A stretch of 64,000 nucleotides of DNA, taken from the NCBI RefSeq assembly GCF_000797465.1, contig NZ_JSWG01000006.1, positions 62,001 through 126,000 on the forward strand. The letters are read 5' to 3'. The number at the start of each line of letters is the position of its first letter. Position 1 is the first letter of the stretch. Source of the DNA: Psychroserpens jangbogonensis (GTDB lineage Bacteria; Bacteroidota; Bacteroidia; Flavobacteriales; Flavobacteriaceae). Both the position numbers and the translations under genes were made by a program. Shown piece after piece: positions 1-8,059 of this stretch. Under the pieces are notes generated by a model, which was not told the DNA's origin, did not search any database, and worked only from the letters and a program-made list of their open reading frames with translations.

Positions 1-765
1 ACAAATAATGATGGTGTTTTTGAAGATGATTCAGAAAAGTACGGACTTAAAGACACAAGAGGAATGTGGTGGTCAATTACTGCTAGTGATTTAGATAATG
101 ATGGTGATGACGATTACATCATTGGTAATTTAGGTAAAAACAACAAGTTTAAAGCGTCGGCAGAACATCCTTTTAAAGTCTATACAAATGATTTTGATAA
201 TAATGGAACTAATGATGTTGTATTAGCTAAGTTTTATAAAGATGGTTATGTACCTGTTAGAGGCAGAGAATGCACAAGTCAGCAGATGCCTTTTGTTGCT
301 GAAAAATTTGAAAGCTACGATAGTTTTGCATCATCAAAATTGATAGATATATTACCGGAAAACAAGATGGACGATGCCGTTGTATATGAAATCAAAAGTT
401 TTGAAAGTATCATTCTTATTAATGACAATGGCAAATTGGTCAGTCAATCACTACCTAATGAAGCTCAAATTTCACCAATTAAATCAACACTTGTATTTGA
501 TATTAATAAAGATGGTCATCAAGATATAATTACCGTTGGTAATCATTATGGAGTTGAAGTTGAAACCACACGTTATGATGCTGGTTTTGGAAGTGTGCTT
601 CTTGGTGATGGAAAAAACAATTTTAATTTTGTCTCTCCAAATAAAAGTGGCTTTTATGTGCCATTTGATAGTAGAGATGTAAAGCAATTGCATTTAAAAA
701 ATAAAGTCTTAATTCTTGTGACTAATAATAATGCCGACCTATCTGTTTTTAGCATGAAGCCTTAA
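1..765 (+). CDS. FG-GAP/VCBS repeat protein, C-terminal part (5' truncated by window)
   Basis: The reading frame is open from base 1 and ends at a TAA at 763-765, so only the last 254 residues are present. Visible Asp-rich loops of FG-GAP/VCBS type are DLDNDGDDD, DFDNNGTND and DINKDGHQD, which in this fold bind calcium in beta-propeller blades. The segment RGRECTSQQMPFV followed by a KFESYDSFA motif is typical of the CRTAC1/UnbV-like extracellular proteins that Bacteroidota export in large numbers, often beside SusCD genes. No sorting domain follows. The ligand cannot be read from this part, and the signal peptide and first blades lie outside the window. I am confident of the repeat family but not of the role. 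Confidence 0.8.
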   Translation, partial: TNNDGVFEDDSEKYGLKDTRGMWWSITASDLDNDGDDDYIIGNLGKNNKFKASAEHPFKVYTNDFDNNGTNDVVLAKFYKDGYVPVRGRECTSQQMPFVAEKFESYDSFASSKLIDILPENKMDDAVVYEIKSFESIILINDNGKLVSQSLPNEAQISPIKSTLVFDINKDGHQDIITVGNHYGVEVETTRYDAGFGSVLLGDGKNNFNFVSPNKSGFYVPFDSRDVKQLHLKNKVLILVTNNNADLSVFSMKP

Positions 766-973
766 ATTTAAATTTGTATAGGTTTGTTTTTTTTGATATT
801 TCTTCTTTTTATTTAATTTAACTTATTCGAAATCAGTTGATTAAATCTTAAATTATGTTGTGCCTTCAAATCATTTTTTTTTCAACTGTATGGTTTTTGT
901 ATAGGTGCCTTTAACAGTGTAATTGAATATAATTCATTTTCTTGCATGTATAAATAACAAATTCCTAAAAATT

Positions 974-2902
974 ATGAAAAAAATTACATTATTAACATTC
1001 TTATTAACTTCATTGTTTGGCTTCTCGCAAACTTATACTTTGTTGGATAACTTTGATGCTGTTGTCACTGGCACTACTTGGATAGATGATAATGGTAGTA
1101 CTACATCTACTATTGAGTCTGCACCTATTTCTGGATCAAATATGGTTGCATCTGATGGGAATTATGGGCAAATTATTACAGAAGAAGCCTCTGCTCCTTG
1201 GCAGGCTGGTGCATTAATACTACAAGATAATTATATAGATCTTGCTAACCAAAGAACAATGCAAGTAGATGTTTATTCTGATGTTACAACTTGGATTTTA
1301 GCTAAAGCTGTTGGAGTTGTTGGTGGTGGTGGTTCTGATGGAGCTACTCATGCAGAACATCCTGGTGGAGGATGGGCTACGTTAACATTTGATTTTGATG
1401 ATATTCAAGATAACCCACCTTCAGGTGCATCAAATAGTGAGTTTGAGAGCATCTTCTTTTTTCCAAATTGGAATGGAGCAGGATGGGATGGTAATGCAGA
1501 TGCAAATGGTCCTTCTCCAGTTACTACAACACTATATGATAATGTTAAAGGGCTAGTCGGTTCTGCAATACCACCAGATCCACAAGTTTACGACTTAATA
1601 GATAATTTTGATGCTGTTGTCGCTGGTACAACGTGGTTAGATGATAATGGTAGTACTACATCTACAGTTGAATCTGCACCTATTTCTGGATCAAATATGG
1701 TTGCATCTGATGGGAATTATGGACAAATTATTACGGAAGAAGCTTCTGCTCCATGGCAGGCTGGTGCATTAATACTACAAGATAATTATATAGATCTTGC
1801 TAACCAAAGAACAATGCAAGTAGATGTTTATTCTGATGTTACTACTTGGATTTTAGCTAAAGCTGTTGGAGTTGTTGGAGGTGGTGGTTCTGATGGAGCT
1901 ACTCATGCAGAACATCCTGGTGGAGGATGGGCTACGTTAACATTTGATTTTGATGATATTCAAGATAACCCACCTTCAGGTGCATCAAATAGTGAGTTTG
2001 AAAGTCTCTTCTTTTTTCCAAATTGGAATGGAGCAGGATGGGATGGTAATGCAGATGCAAATGGTCCTTCTCCCGTTACTACAACACTTTATGATAATAT
2101 TAGAGGATTACTCGGTGCTGCAATTACTCCTGATGATCCAGATCCTGAAGCTGCTCCAATACCAAATGCACCTGATGGTGAGACTTATAGTATTTATAAT
2201 GATACCAACAGTTATTCTACAGTATTTCCTTTTGCATATGATTTTGGTACTATAGGTGGCGAGCCAGATTTAGATACAGGCGCTGGAGAGAATAAGGCTT
2301 TGAGATTTGATTTTACCTTTGCTGGGTATGGTCAAGGAGAAGGTGGTCCAGATGATGTGTCTGCTTATGGTTTTGTTCATTTTATGTATTGGGCTGAGGT
2401 TGGCGTACCTGGTTTTCAGTTTAGAATGATAAGTAATAATGGTGGTGTCACTGAACATACTTATGAAATTGGAACACAAGAAGCAATTGTTAATGGACAA
2501 TGGATTCAAGTATCGATACCAATGACTTATTTTACGAATCTTGGGTTTTCTAGTACTAACTTGTTCCAATGGAAATTTGAACCATTTATGCAAGCTGTCA
2601 CAGATCCTGGAAAAGTTTTTATAGACAATATCATACTTACTCAAAATCCGTTATCTGTTGATGAATTTGATACAGCATCTTTTAAAGCATATCCAAATCC
2701 AACTTCAACAAATTGGAATATCACTAGTAATAATCCAATTTCTAAAGTAACAGTATATGATGTATTAGGAAAAGTAGTAAGAACATTGACTTTTAGTGAA
2801 AATGAAGTTCAAATAAGTTCTGCTGGTTTGAATTCTGGAATATACTTCGCTAAATTAGAAAGTACCAAGGGATCTAAGACGATTAGACTTATTAAAGAAT
2901 AA
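974..2902 (+). CDS. T9SS-exported protein with duplicated 185-residue module
   Basis: The 642-residue product starts at ATG 974; the frame extends upstream to 923, but only the 974 start gives a clean signal peptide (MKKITLLTFLLTSLFGFSQ). Residues about 25-209 and 210-385 are two nearly identical copies of a glycine- and aspartate-rich module (DNFDAVV, HAEHPGGGW, FFFPNWNGAGWDG). A third, different jelly-roll-like module follows (about 400-555) and ends in a VFIDNI motif. The C-terminus (YPNPTSTNWNI to KTIRLIKE) is a type A T9SS sorting domain, so the protein should reach the cell surface or medium. The modules resemble carbohydrate-binding jelly rolls, but I see no catalytic domain. A terminator follows directly. 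Confidence 0.85.
   Translation: MKKITLLTFLLTSLFGFSQTYTLLDNFDAVVTGTTWIDDNGSTTSTIESAPISGSNMVASDGNYGQIITEEASAPWQAGALILQDNYIDLANQRTMQVDVYSDVTTWILAKAVGVVGGGGSDGATHAEHPGGGWATLTFDFDDIQDNPPSGASNSEFESIFFFPNWNGAGWDGNADANGPSPVTTTLYDNVKGLVGSAIPPDPQVYDLIDNFDAVVAGTTWLDDNGSTTSTVESAPISGSNMVASDGNYGQIITEEASAPWQAGALILQDNYIDLANQRTMQVDVYSDVTTWILAKAVGVVGGGGSDGATHAEHPGGGWATLTFDFDDIQDNPPSGASNSEFESLFFFPNWNGAGWDGNADANGPSPVTTTLYDNIRGLLGAAITPDDPDPEAAPIPNAPDGETYSIYNDTNSYSTVFPFAYDFGTIGGEPDLDTGAGENKALRFDFTFAGYGQGEGGPDDVSAYGFVHFMYWAEVGVPGFQFRMISNNGGVTEHTYEIGTQEAIVNGQWIQVSIPMTYFTNLGFSSTNLFQWKFEPFMQAVTDPGKVFIDNIILTQNPLSVDEFDTASFKAYPNPTSTNWNITSNNPISKVTVYDVLGKVVRTLTFSENEVQISSAGLNSGIYFAKLESTKGSKTIRLIKE
1046..2130 (+). repeat. 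Tandem duplication, 555-bp unit, two copies
   Basis: Copy 1 begins at 1046 and copy 2 at 1601, an exact 555-bp (185-codon) step. Long stretches are identical at nucleotide level, including most of the part encoding the GGGGSDGATHAEHPGGGW segment, and most differences are single silent bases. The duplication is in frame and lies within one gene. Similarity fades after about 2125. Confidence 0.95.
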
Positions 2903-2930
2903 GATTGTAATATTATTGCTTAATAGCATT

Positions 2931-2966
2931 AAAAGCGTGTTTAATTTATTAAACACGCTTTTTTTA
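2931..2966 (+). terminator. Rho-independent terminator
   Basis: A 14-bp perfect stem (AAAAGCGTGTTTAA, four-base loop, TTAAACACGCTTTT) runs into a T tract 29 bp after the stop codon at 2902. Confidence 0.9.
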
Positions 2967-3009
2967 TTTAACTGTTTTATACTATAACCAAAGAGCCATT
3001 TTTACTATA

Positions 3010-5142
3010 TTGATAAAAAATTCAGCATTGAAAACTATTATCTATTTCATACTCGTTTTAATTCTATTTTGTAGTTGTTCTAATAAGAACAATTCGGCAA
3101 TAACTGAAGATAAACCATTCACGAACGACTTAATTAATGAAACAAGTCCGTATCTGCTTCAACACGCCTATAATCCTGTAGATTGGAAAGCATGGAATCA
3201 AGAGACTTTAAAATTGGCAAAAGAGGAAAATAAACTCATCATTATTTCTGTAGGATATTCAGCTTGCCACTGGTGTCATGTAATGGAAGAAGAAAGTTTT
3301 GAAAATGATTCTGTAGCCAATATCATGAATGACAACTTTATTAATATTAAAGTAGACAGGGAAGAACGACCAGATGTGGATCAAGTGTATATGAATGCTG
3401 TTCAGTTAATGACTGGCAGTGGAGGTTGGCCTCTTAATTGCATAGCTTTACCAGATGGTAGACCAGTTTTTGGCGGTACATATTTTACAAAAACACAATG
3501 GACAAAAATATTAGAAGATATGTCCGACTTGTATCGTACAGATCCTGATAAAGTAATTGCATACGCTGAGAAATTAACACAAGGCGTTAAAAACTCAGAT
3601 TTAATAGTATTAAACAAAGAAGATATTCAATTTACAAAGGAGTCTCTTAATGAGTTGAAAGATAAATGGATGCCAACTTTAGACTTTAAAGATGGAGGTC
3701 AAAAGAATGCTCCTAAATTCCCGATGCCATCCAATTTAGATTATTTGTTCAGATATGGTTTTCAAAATAATGATTTAGAGTTGAATGATTTTGTTGAATT
3801 GACATTAACTAAAATGGCTAATGGTGGAATTTATGATCAAATAGGTGGAGGGTTTTCTCGCTATTCTGTTGATGAGAGATGGCATGTGCCGCATTTTGAA
3901 AAAATGCTCTATGACAATGCTCAATTAGTGAGCCTTTATTCAAAAGCGTATCAGCTTTCAGGTAAAGAAGAGTTTAAAACTGTAGTGGTTGAAACTTTAC
4001 AATTTATAGAAAAAGAACTTACAGATGATGAAGGTGCTTTTTATTCATCTTTAGATGCCGATAGTGAAACTGAAGAAGGAGAATTGGAAGAAGGTGTATT
4101 TTATACATGGACTAAAGAAGAATTGAAAATTATTCTGCAAGGAGATTTTGAGCTTTTTAAATCTTATTATAATATAAACTCAACAGGGAAATGGGAAAAC
4201 AATCATTACATCTTATTTAAAACCAAAACCAACGAAGAGTTTTTAAAAGGAAACTCCTTGTCTCTAAAAGAATTAAAAGCTAAAGTTTCCGATTGGAAAT
4301 CTAAATTGTTTAAAGCTAGATCAACTAGAAAGCGACCAAGAACAGATGATAAGGTGTTAACCTCTTGGAATGCTATGATGCTCAGCGCTTATATTGATGC
4401 CTACCGAGTTTTAGGAGAACAACAGTATTTAGATACCGCACTAAAAAACGCACACTTTCTAAAAGAGAATCAGATATCTAAAAAAGGTTCATTGTTTCAT
4501 AATTATAAAAATGGAGTAAGTACCATTGAAGGATTTTCAGAAGATTATGCTCATGTTATTTCTGCTTATATAGATTTATATCAAGTGACCTTAGATGAGG
4601 TATGGTTACAAATTGCAAATGAATTAATGGATTATACTATTGCCCATTTTTTTGATAAAGATAATGGCATGTTTTATTTTACGTCAGATACTGAAACCAA
4701 TTTGATAGCAAGAAAGATTGAAGTTTACGATAATGTAATTCCCTCTTCAAATTCAGTTTTAGCACATAATTTATTCAAATTAAGTCATTACTACTCAAAT
4801 AATTCATACTCTAAAATGGCAAAACAGATGTTGAGTAATATTATTTCTGATTTAGAAAAGTCACCTTCAGCATATTCAAATTGGGGTAATCTTTATTTGA
4901 ATTACTCAAACCCATATTATGAAGTTGCACTCTCTGGGGCTAATGCAAAAGAAAAAGTTAGTGAGCTTAATGGATATTACTTGCCAAACATTTTGGTAGC
5001 TGGAGCTATTACTGAAAGTGAAATTCCTATAATGAAAAATAGATTCAACGATGATGAAACTTATATTTATGTTTGTGTAGATGGTTCATGTAAATTGCCC
5101 GTAACCGAAACAAAACAAGCAGTAAGTCAATTATTGAAGTGA
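3010..5142 (+). CDS. Thioredoxin-domain lipoprotein of the YyaL/SPATA20 (DUF255) family
   Basis: The 710-residue product begins with a TTG codon; no ATG lies in frame upstream, and only this start includes the membrane segment and lipobox (LILFCSC, modified Cys probably 23). A thioredoxin-like domain with the conserved SACHWCHVMEEESF motif (CHWC at about 86-89) is followed by an (alpha/alpha)6-barrel domain typical of this family, which usually has 650-700 residues. Family members are often annotated as thioredoxin-domain or glycosidase-like proteins, but the reaction is not established. The lipoprotein signal places this one in the cell envelope, whereas many family members are cytoplasmic. 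The gene stands alone between a terminator and a LacI-type regulator 22 bp downstream. Confidence 0.88.
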   Translation: MIKNSALKTIIYFILVLILFCSCSNKNNSAITEDKPFTNDLINETSPYLLQHAYNPVDWKAWNQETLKLAKEENKLIIISVGYSACHWCHVMEEESFENDSVANIMNDNFINIKVDREERPDVDQVYMNAVQLMTGSGGWPLNCIALPDGRPVFGGTYFTKTQWTKILEDMSDLYRTDPDKVIAYAEKLTQGVKNSDLIVLNKEDIQFTKESLNELKDKWMPTLDFKDGGQKNAPKFPMPSNLDYLFRYGFQNNDLELNDFVELTLTKMANGGIYDQIGGGFSRYSVDERWHVPHFEKMLYDNAQLVSLYSKAYQLSGKEEFKTVVVETLQFIEKELTDDEGAFYSSLDADSETEEGELEEGVFYTWTKEELKIILQGDFELFKSYYNINSTGKWENNHYILFKTKTNEEFLKGNSLSLKELKAKVSDWKSKLFKARSTRKRPRTDDKVLTSWNAMMLSAYIDAYRVLGEQQYLDTALKNAHFLKENQISKKGSLFHNYKNGVSTIEGFSEDYAHVISAYIDLYQVTLDEVWLQIANELMDYTIAHFFDKDNGMFYFTSDTETNLIARKIEVYDNVIPSSNSVLAHNLFKLSHYYSNNSYSKMAKQMLSNIISDLEKSPSAYSNWGNLYLNYSNPYYEVALSGANAKEKVSELNGYYLPNILVAGAITESEIPIMKNRFNDDETYIYVCVDGSCKLPVTETKQAVSQLLK

Positions 5143-5164
5143 TTATATACTTAATTAAAATCCA

Positions 5165-6175
5165 ATGGTAACACTAAAACACTTAGCAGAACAATTAAAC
5201 GTTTCAATTTCTACGGTTTCAAAAGCACTACATAATAGTGAAGAAATAAGTCCAGATACAATTGAACGCGTTAAAGCATTAGCTAAGCATCTTAATTATA
5301 AGCCTAATAAGGTGGCTATTAGCCTCAAGAATAGTAAAACAAATACGATAGGTGTAATTATACCCAATATCCTTAATCATTTTTTTGCGAAGGCGCTGTT
5401 AGCAATCGAAAAGGAAGCTTCTAAACAAGGGTATAATATTATTACATGTCTTTCAAATGAGAAAAAATCTAAAGAGATAAATAGCCTTCAATTATTATCT
5501 AACGGAAGCGTAGATGGTTTTATAATGTCTATTTCAGAAGAATCACAGATTTCAAATAATGTAGATCATATTAATCAAATACTTAGTCATAACATTCCCG
5601 TTGTTTTATTTGATCGAGTTTCAGATAATATAGACTGTGATAAAGTGATTATAGATGATTTTGGTGCTGCTTATGAAGCCACTAAGCATTTATTGTCTGA
5701 AGGTAGAAAACATATTGTTTTATTAAGTGACATTCATGATTTGAGTGTCGGTAAACTTAGAACAAATGGTTATATTGAAGCATTGAACGATGCTAGTGAT
5801 TATAGTAATAAGCCTACTGTTATTTCTATAAAAAGAGGTGATGATTCAGCAGATGCAACGATTCAAGATCTATTTAAAAATAATCCTTCCGTTGATGGGA
5901 TTATTTCTATTGACAATACATCAGGAGTTGTAGCTCTTCAAAAGGCTTTAAAATTGAATTATAATATTCCTGAAGATTTATCTATCATTGGTTTCTCTGA
6001 CGAAAACGTACTTCAATTTACAGACCCAAAATTATCTTCTATTTCTCAAAATACATTAGATATCGGAAAAGCATCTGTGAAGCTATTACTTAATCGCTTA
6101 AATAATAAAGATCAGGTTAAGTCTACAACTAAAATTATAAAAACGAAGTTGGTTTTAAGAGAAACAACAAAATAA
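5165..6175 (+). CDS. LacI-family transcriptional regulator
   Basis: The 336-residue length is typical for LacI/GalR regulators. Residues 2-50 form the helix-turn-helix and hinge (TLKHLAEQLNVSISTVSKAL, then HLNYKPNKVAISLK). A periplasmic-binding-protein-like effector domain follows (TIGVIIPNILNHFFAKALLAIE; SVDGFIMSISEE; GFSDENVLQFTDPKLSSI). Such proteins usually sense a sugar, but no sugar-use operon lies next to it in this window, so its targets are probably elsewhere. It follows the YyaL-like gene by 22 bp and could be read from the same transcript. Confidence 0.92.
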   Translation: MVTLKHLAEQLNVSISTVSKALHNSEEISPDTIERVKALAKHLNYKPNKVAISLKNSKTNTIGVIIPNILNHFFAKALLAIEKEASKQGYNIITCLSNEKKSKEINSLQLLSNGSVDGFIMSISEESQISNNVDHINQILSHNIPVVLFDRVSDNIDCDKVIIDDFGAAYEATKHLLSEGRKHIVLLSDIHDLSVGKLRTNGYIEALNDASDYSNKPTVISIKRGDDSADATIQDLFKNNPSVDGIISIDNTSGVVALQKALKLNYNIPEDLSIIGFSDENVLQFTDPKLSSISQNTLDIGKASVKLLLNRLNNKDQVKSTTKIIKTKLVLRETTK

Positions 6176-6281
6176 GATACTGTAGATTTAAGTAATTTCG
6201 AAAATCATTGTTTGTTAAATGAAGTCGATTGGCTTTTCTAAACTTTCCAAATGAGTTATATTTAAGGCATAAAATAAATTT

Positions 6282-6914
6282 ATGTTAGAAGCATTAGAGG
6301 CAAATTATGGGTATTTATTTGAAGAAGAGTTACTTCAAGAAATAAATAGTGTAGGCACCTGCAAAGATATACCAGAAGGATATAAGCTTATAGAAATAGG
6401 AGATTACATTAGATCTATGCCACTTTTAGTGAGTGGAGCTATAAAAATTCTTCGAGAAGATGAGAATGGCGATGAACTCATCTTATATTTTATAGAGCGT
6501 GGAGATACGTGTGCCATGACGCTCTCTTGTTGCTTAGGTCAATCTAAAAGTGAAATAAGAGCTGTGGCTGAAACTGACACAAAATTGATTATGATTCCTG
6601 TTCAAAAAATGGAAGAATGGTTAGGGAAATACAAAAGTTGGCAAAAATTTATTTTGCAAAGTTATCATGATCGAATGTCTGAATTGCTTAATGCCATTGA
6701 CACTATAGCATTTTTAAAAATGGATGAGCGTTTGTTTATATATTTAAAAGATAAAGCGATGGTCAATCATAATGATGTTATACATGTAACTCATCAAGAA
6801 ATTTCACAAGACCTTCATACTTCACGTGTAGTAATTTCTAGATTACTAAAAAAGTTGGCTATTAACGGTAAAATTGAGCTTCAGAGAAATAATATTAAGG
6901 TTATAGACCTATAA
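6282..6914 (+). CDS. Crp/Fnr-family transcriptional regulator, cysteine-containing, Val at CRP position 181
   Basis: The product has 210 residues: a cyclic-nucleotide-binding-like beta-roll (about 25-115), a long dimer helix (about 117-145) and a winged helix-turn-helix (about 165-208). The recognition helix TSRVVISRLLKKL aligns with CSRETVGRILKML of E. coli CRP: Arg180 and Arg185 are kept (R182, R187) and Glu181 is replaced by Val183. Where CRP binds the cAMP phosphate, this protein has GDTCAMTLSCCLG, with Cys77, Cys83 and Cys84; Cys27 is the only other cysteine. It lacks the N-terminal cysteine cluster of FNR, so a thiol- or metal-based sensor is possible but unproven. A matching palindrome starts 3 bp after its stop codon, and four more lie downstream before sulfur-related and efflux genes. 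I infer that it controls them. Confidence 0.93.
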   Translation: MLEALEANYGYLFEEELLQEINSVGTCKDIPEGYKLIEIGDYIRSMPLLVSGAIKILREDENGDELILYFIERGDTCAMTLSCCLGQSKSEIRAVAETDTKLIMIPVQKMEEWLGKYKSWQKFILQSYHDRMSELLNAIDTIAFLKMDERLFIYLKDKAMVNHNDVIHVTHQEISQDLHTSRVVISRLLKKLAINGKIELQRNNIKVIDL

Positions 6915-6916
6915 AA

Positions 6917-6932
6917 GGTGACTTTTGTTACC
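6917..6932. promoter_or_regulatory. Crp/Fnr-type operator before the TauE/SafE gene
   Basis: GGTGACTTTTGTTACC is an inverted repeat (GGTGAC/GTTACC with one mismatch). Its centre, 6924.5, is 29.5 bp before the -7 box at 6954, which places it at about -41.5 from the expected transcription start. Confidence 0.8.
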
Positions 6933-6953
6933 AAATACCGTTCAAATTCAATT

Positions 6954-6961
6954 TAGATTTG
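6954..6961 (+). promoter_or_regulatory. -7 promoter box (TAGATTTG) of the TauE/SafE gene
   Basis: The box matches the Bacteroidota TAnnTTTG consensus. The expected start near 6966 leaves a leader of about 12 nt before ATG 6978. Confidence 0.7.
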
Positions 6962-6977
6962 AATGAAAATATAAGGT

Positions 6978-7778
6978 ATGGATGTACAACAATTTTTAGG
7001 ATACTTTGGAGCACTTTTAATAGGTGTTGTTTTAGGACTTATTGGCGGAGGTGGCTCTATTTTAACAGTTCCAATTTTAGTGTATCTAATGTTTATTAAT
7101 CCAGTAACTGCAACTGCATATTCTTTATTTATTGTTGGAGTATCTGCATTGGTAGGTGCCATAAGGAATATTCAAAAAGGCCTTGTCGATTTTAAAACAG
7201 CTATTGTATTTGCAATTCCTGCATTTATTGCAGTGTATGCAACTCGAAAATATTTGGTGCCTGCCATTCCAGAAGAATTGTTTACCATCAATTCCTTTAT
7301 AATGACTAAGAACATAGCAATCATGCTGTTCTTTGCACTAATAATGTTGGTGGCTTCTATATCAATGATAAGAAATAAACGAAACGATTCTGGAGAAGAA
7401 ACCGTTGTTGTTTATAATTTCCCATTAATAATAATTGAAGGCTTTGTGGTAGGTGTTCTAACAGGTATCGTTGGAGCAGGTGGCGGATTTCTAATTATTC
7501 CAGCGCTAGTTCTTTTAGCCAAGTTGCCAATGAAAAAAGCAGTTGCAACGTCTCTTTTAATTATTGCAATTAAATCACTAATTGGTTTTATAGGAGATGT
7601 TGAAAACTTAGATATCGATTGGATGTTTTTAATCAAATTCACTTCAATTTCGGTCTTCGGGATCTTTTTAGGTATCTACTTGTCAAAGTTTATCAATGGT
7701 AAAAATCTTAAAAAAGGATTTGGTTGGTTTGTACTGGTAATGGGAGTTTATATCATCTTCAAAGAACTAACTAAGTAA
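6978..7778 (+). CDS. TauE/SafE-family sulfite/sulfur-compound exporter
   Basis: This 266-residue membrane protein has about eight hydrophobic segments. It has the two glycine-rich repeats diagnostic of TauE/SafE (DUF81): GVVLGLIGGGGSILTVPILV near residue 20 and VGVLTGIVGAGGGFLIIPAL near residue 160. Family members export sulfite, sulfoacetate or other small sulfur anions across the inner membrane. TauE/SafE proteins are recurrent members of persulfide-responsive operons together with rhodanese and DUF2892, both of which are present here. It has its own Crp/Fnr-type operator and promoter. The exact substrate cannot be read from the sequence. Confidence 0.9.
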   Translation: MDVQQFLGYFGALLIGVVLGLIGGGGSILTVPILVYLMFINPVTATAYSLFIVGVSALVGAIRNIQKGLVDFKTAIVFAIPAFIAVYATRKYLVPAIPEELFTINSFIMTKNIAIMLFFALIMLVASISMIRNKRNDSGEETVVVYNFPLIIIEGFVVGVLTGIVGAGGGFLIIPALVLLAKLPMKKAVATSLLIIAIKSLIGFIGDVENLDIDWMFLIKFTSISVFGIFLGIYLSKFINGKNLKKGFGWFVLVMGVYIIFKELTK

Positions 7779-7783
7779 GAGTG

Positions 7784-7799
7784 TGTAACTTTTGTTACA
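7784..7799. promoter_or_regulatory. Crp/Fnr-type operator before the candidate small RNA
   Basis: TGTAACTTTTGTTACA is a perfect 6-4-6 palindrome. Its centre, 7791.5, is 29.5 bp before the -7 box TACTTTTA at 7821-7828. Confidence 0.85.
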
Positions 7800-7820
7800 T
7801 CACAGCATAAATTTATATAC

Positions 7821-7828
7821 TACTTTTA
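7821..7828 (+). promoter_or_regulatory. -7 promoter box (TACTTTTA) of the candidate small RNA
   Basis: The box is one base off TAnnTTTG and sits at the same distance from its operator as in the three other promoters of this set. The expected transcription start is about 7833. Confidence 0.65.
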
Positions 7829-7832
7829 TACT

Positions 7833-7968
7833 GTTCAAATTAAATAACATTAAAAACATAAATGTTTAAGGATAGAGTTTGATTGCTTGTCCTAAAACAG
7901 CAAGATAGATTACATGATTTTTGGTTGGTAAAAAGCGTGTCCGAAATAATAGTAGGATGCGCTTTTTT
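7833..7968 (+). ncRNA. Candidate Crp/Fnr-controlled small RNA, about 135 nt
   Basis: Between the TauE and rhodanese genes lies a stretch with its own operator and -7 box at the 5' end and a terminator at the 3' end. A second, independent operator and promoter then serve the rhodanese operon. I find no open reading frame above a few codons on the + strand (for example six codons from 7862). A 10-bp helix with one mismatch pairs 7865-7874 with 7888-7897. The structure fits a regulator-induced small RNA, comparable in concept to enterobacterial FnrS, but no homologue is known to me. The alternative is a spurious promoter with a terminator that insulates the rhodanese operon. Confidence 0.55.
7931..7968 (+). 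terminator. Rho-independent terminator of the candidate small RNA
   Basis: AAAAAGCGTGTCC pairs with GGATGCGCTTTTT through a 12-base loop, with two G-U wobbles, and ends in a T tract. It lies upstream of, not after, the rhodanese promoter. Confidence 0.8.
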
Positions 7969-7969
7969 G

Positions 7970-7985
7970 TGTAACAAAGGTTACA
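7970..7985. promoter_or_regulatory. Crp/Fnr-type operator before the rhodanese operon
   Basis: TGTAACAAAGGTTACA is a perfect 6-4-6 palindrome with centre 7977.5, again 29.5 bp before the -7 box at 8007. It begins directly after the T tract of the preceding terminator. Confidence 0.85.
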
Positions 7986-8006
7986 AATCTTAAACTGAAA
8001 ATGGAG

Positions 8007-8014
8007 TACTTTTA
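8007..8014 (+). promoter_or_regulatory. -7 promoter box (TACTTTTA) of the rhodanese operon
   Basis: The box is identical to the one before the candidate small RNA. The expected transcription start near 8019 leaves a leader of about 40 nt before ATG 8060. Confidence 0.65.
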
Positions 8015-8059
8015 TTATGTTTTAGTTCTAGATTAATTATAATAAAAATAGTAAATAGT

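Noticed and set aside
1046-2130. Direct repeats considered as a mobile element or CRISPR-like array
   Set aside because: The unit is in frame within one gene and has no spacers, transposase or terminal inverted repeats.
2270-2644. 124-codon minus-strand frame inside the T9SS-exported protein gene
   Set aside because: It lies opposite a well-supported coding module and shows no recognisable domain.
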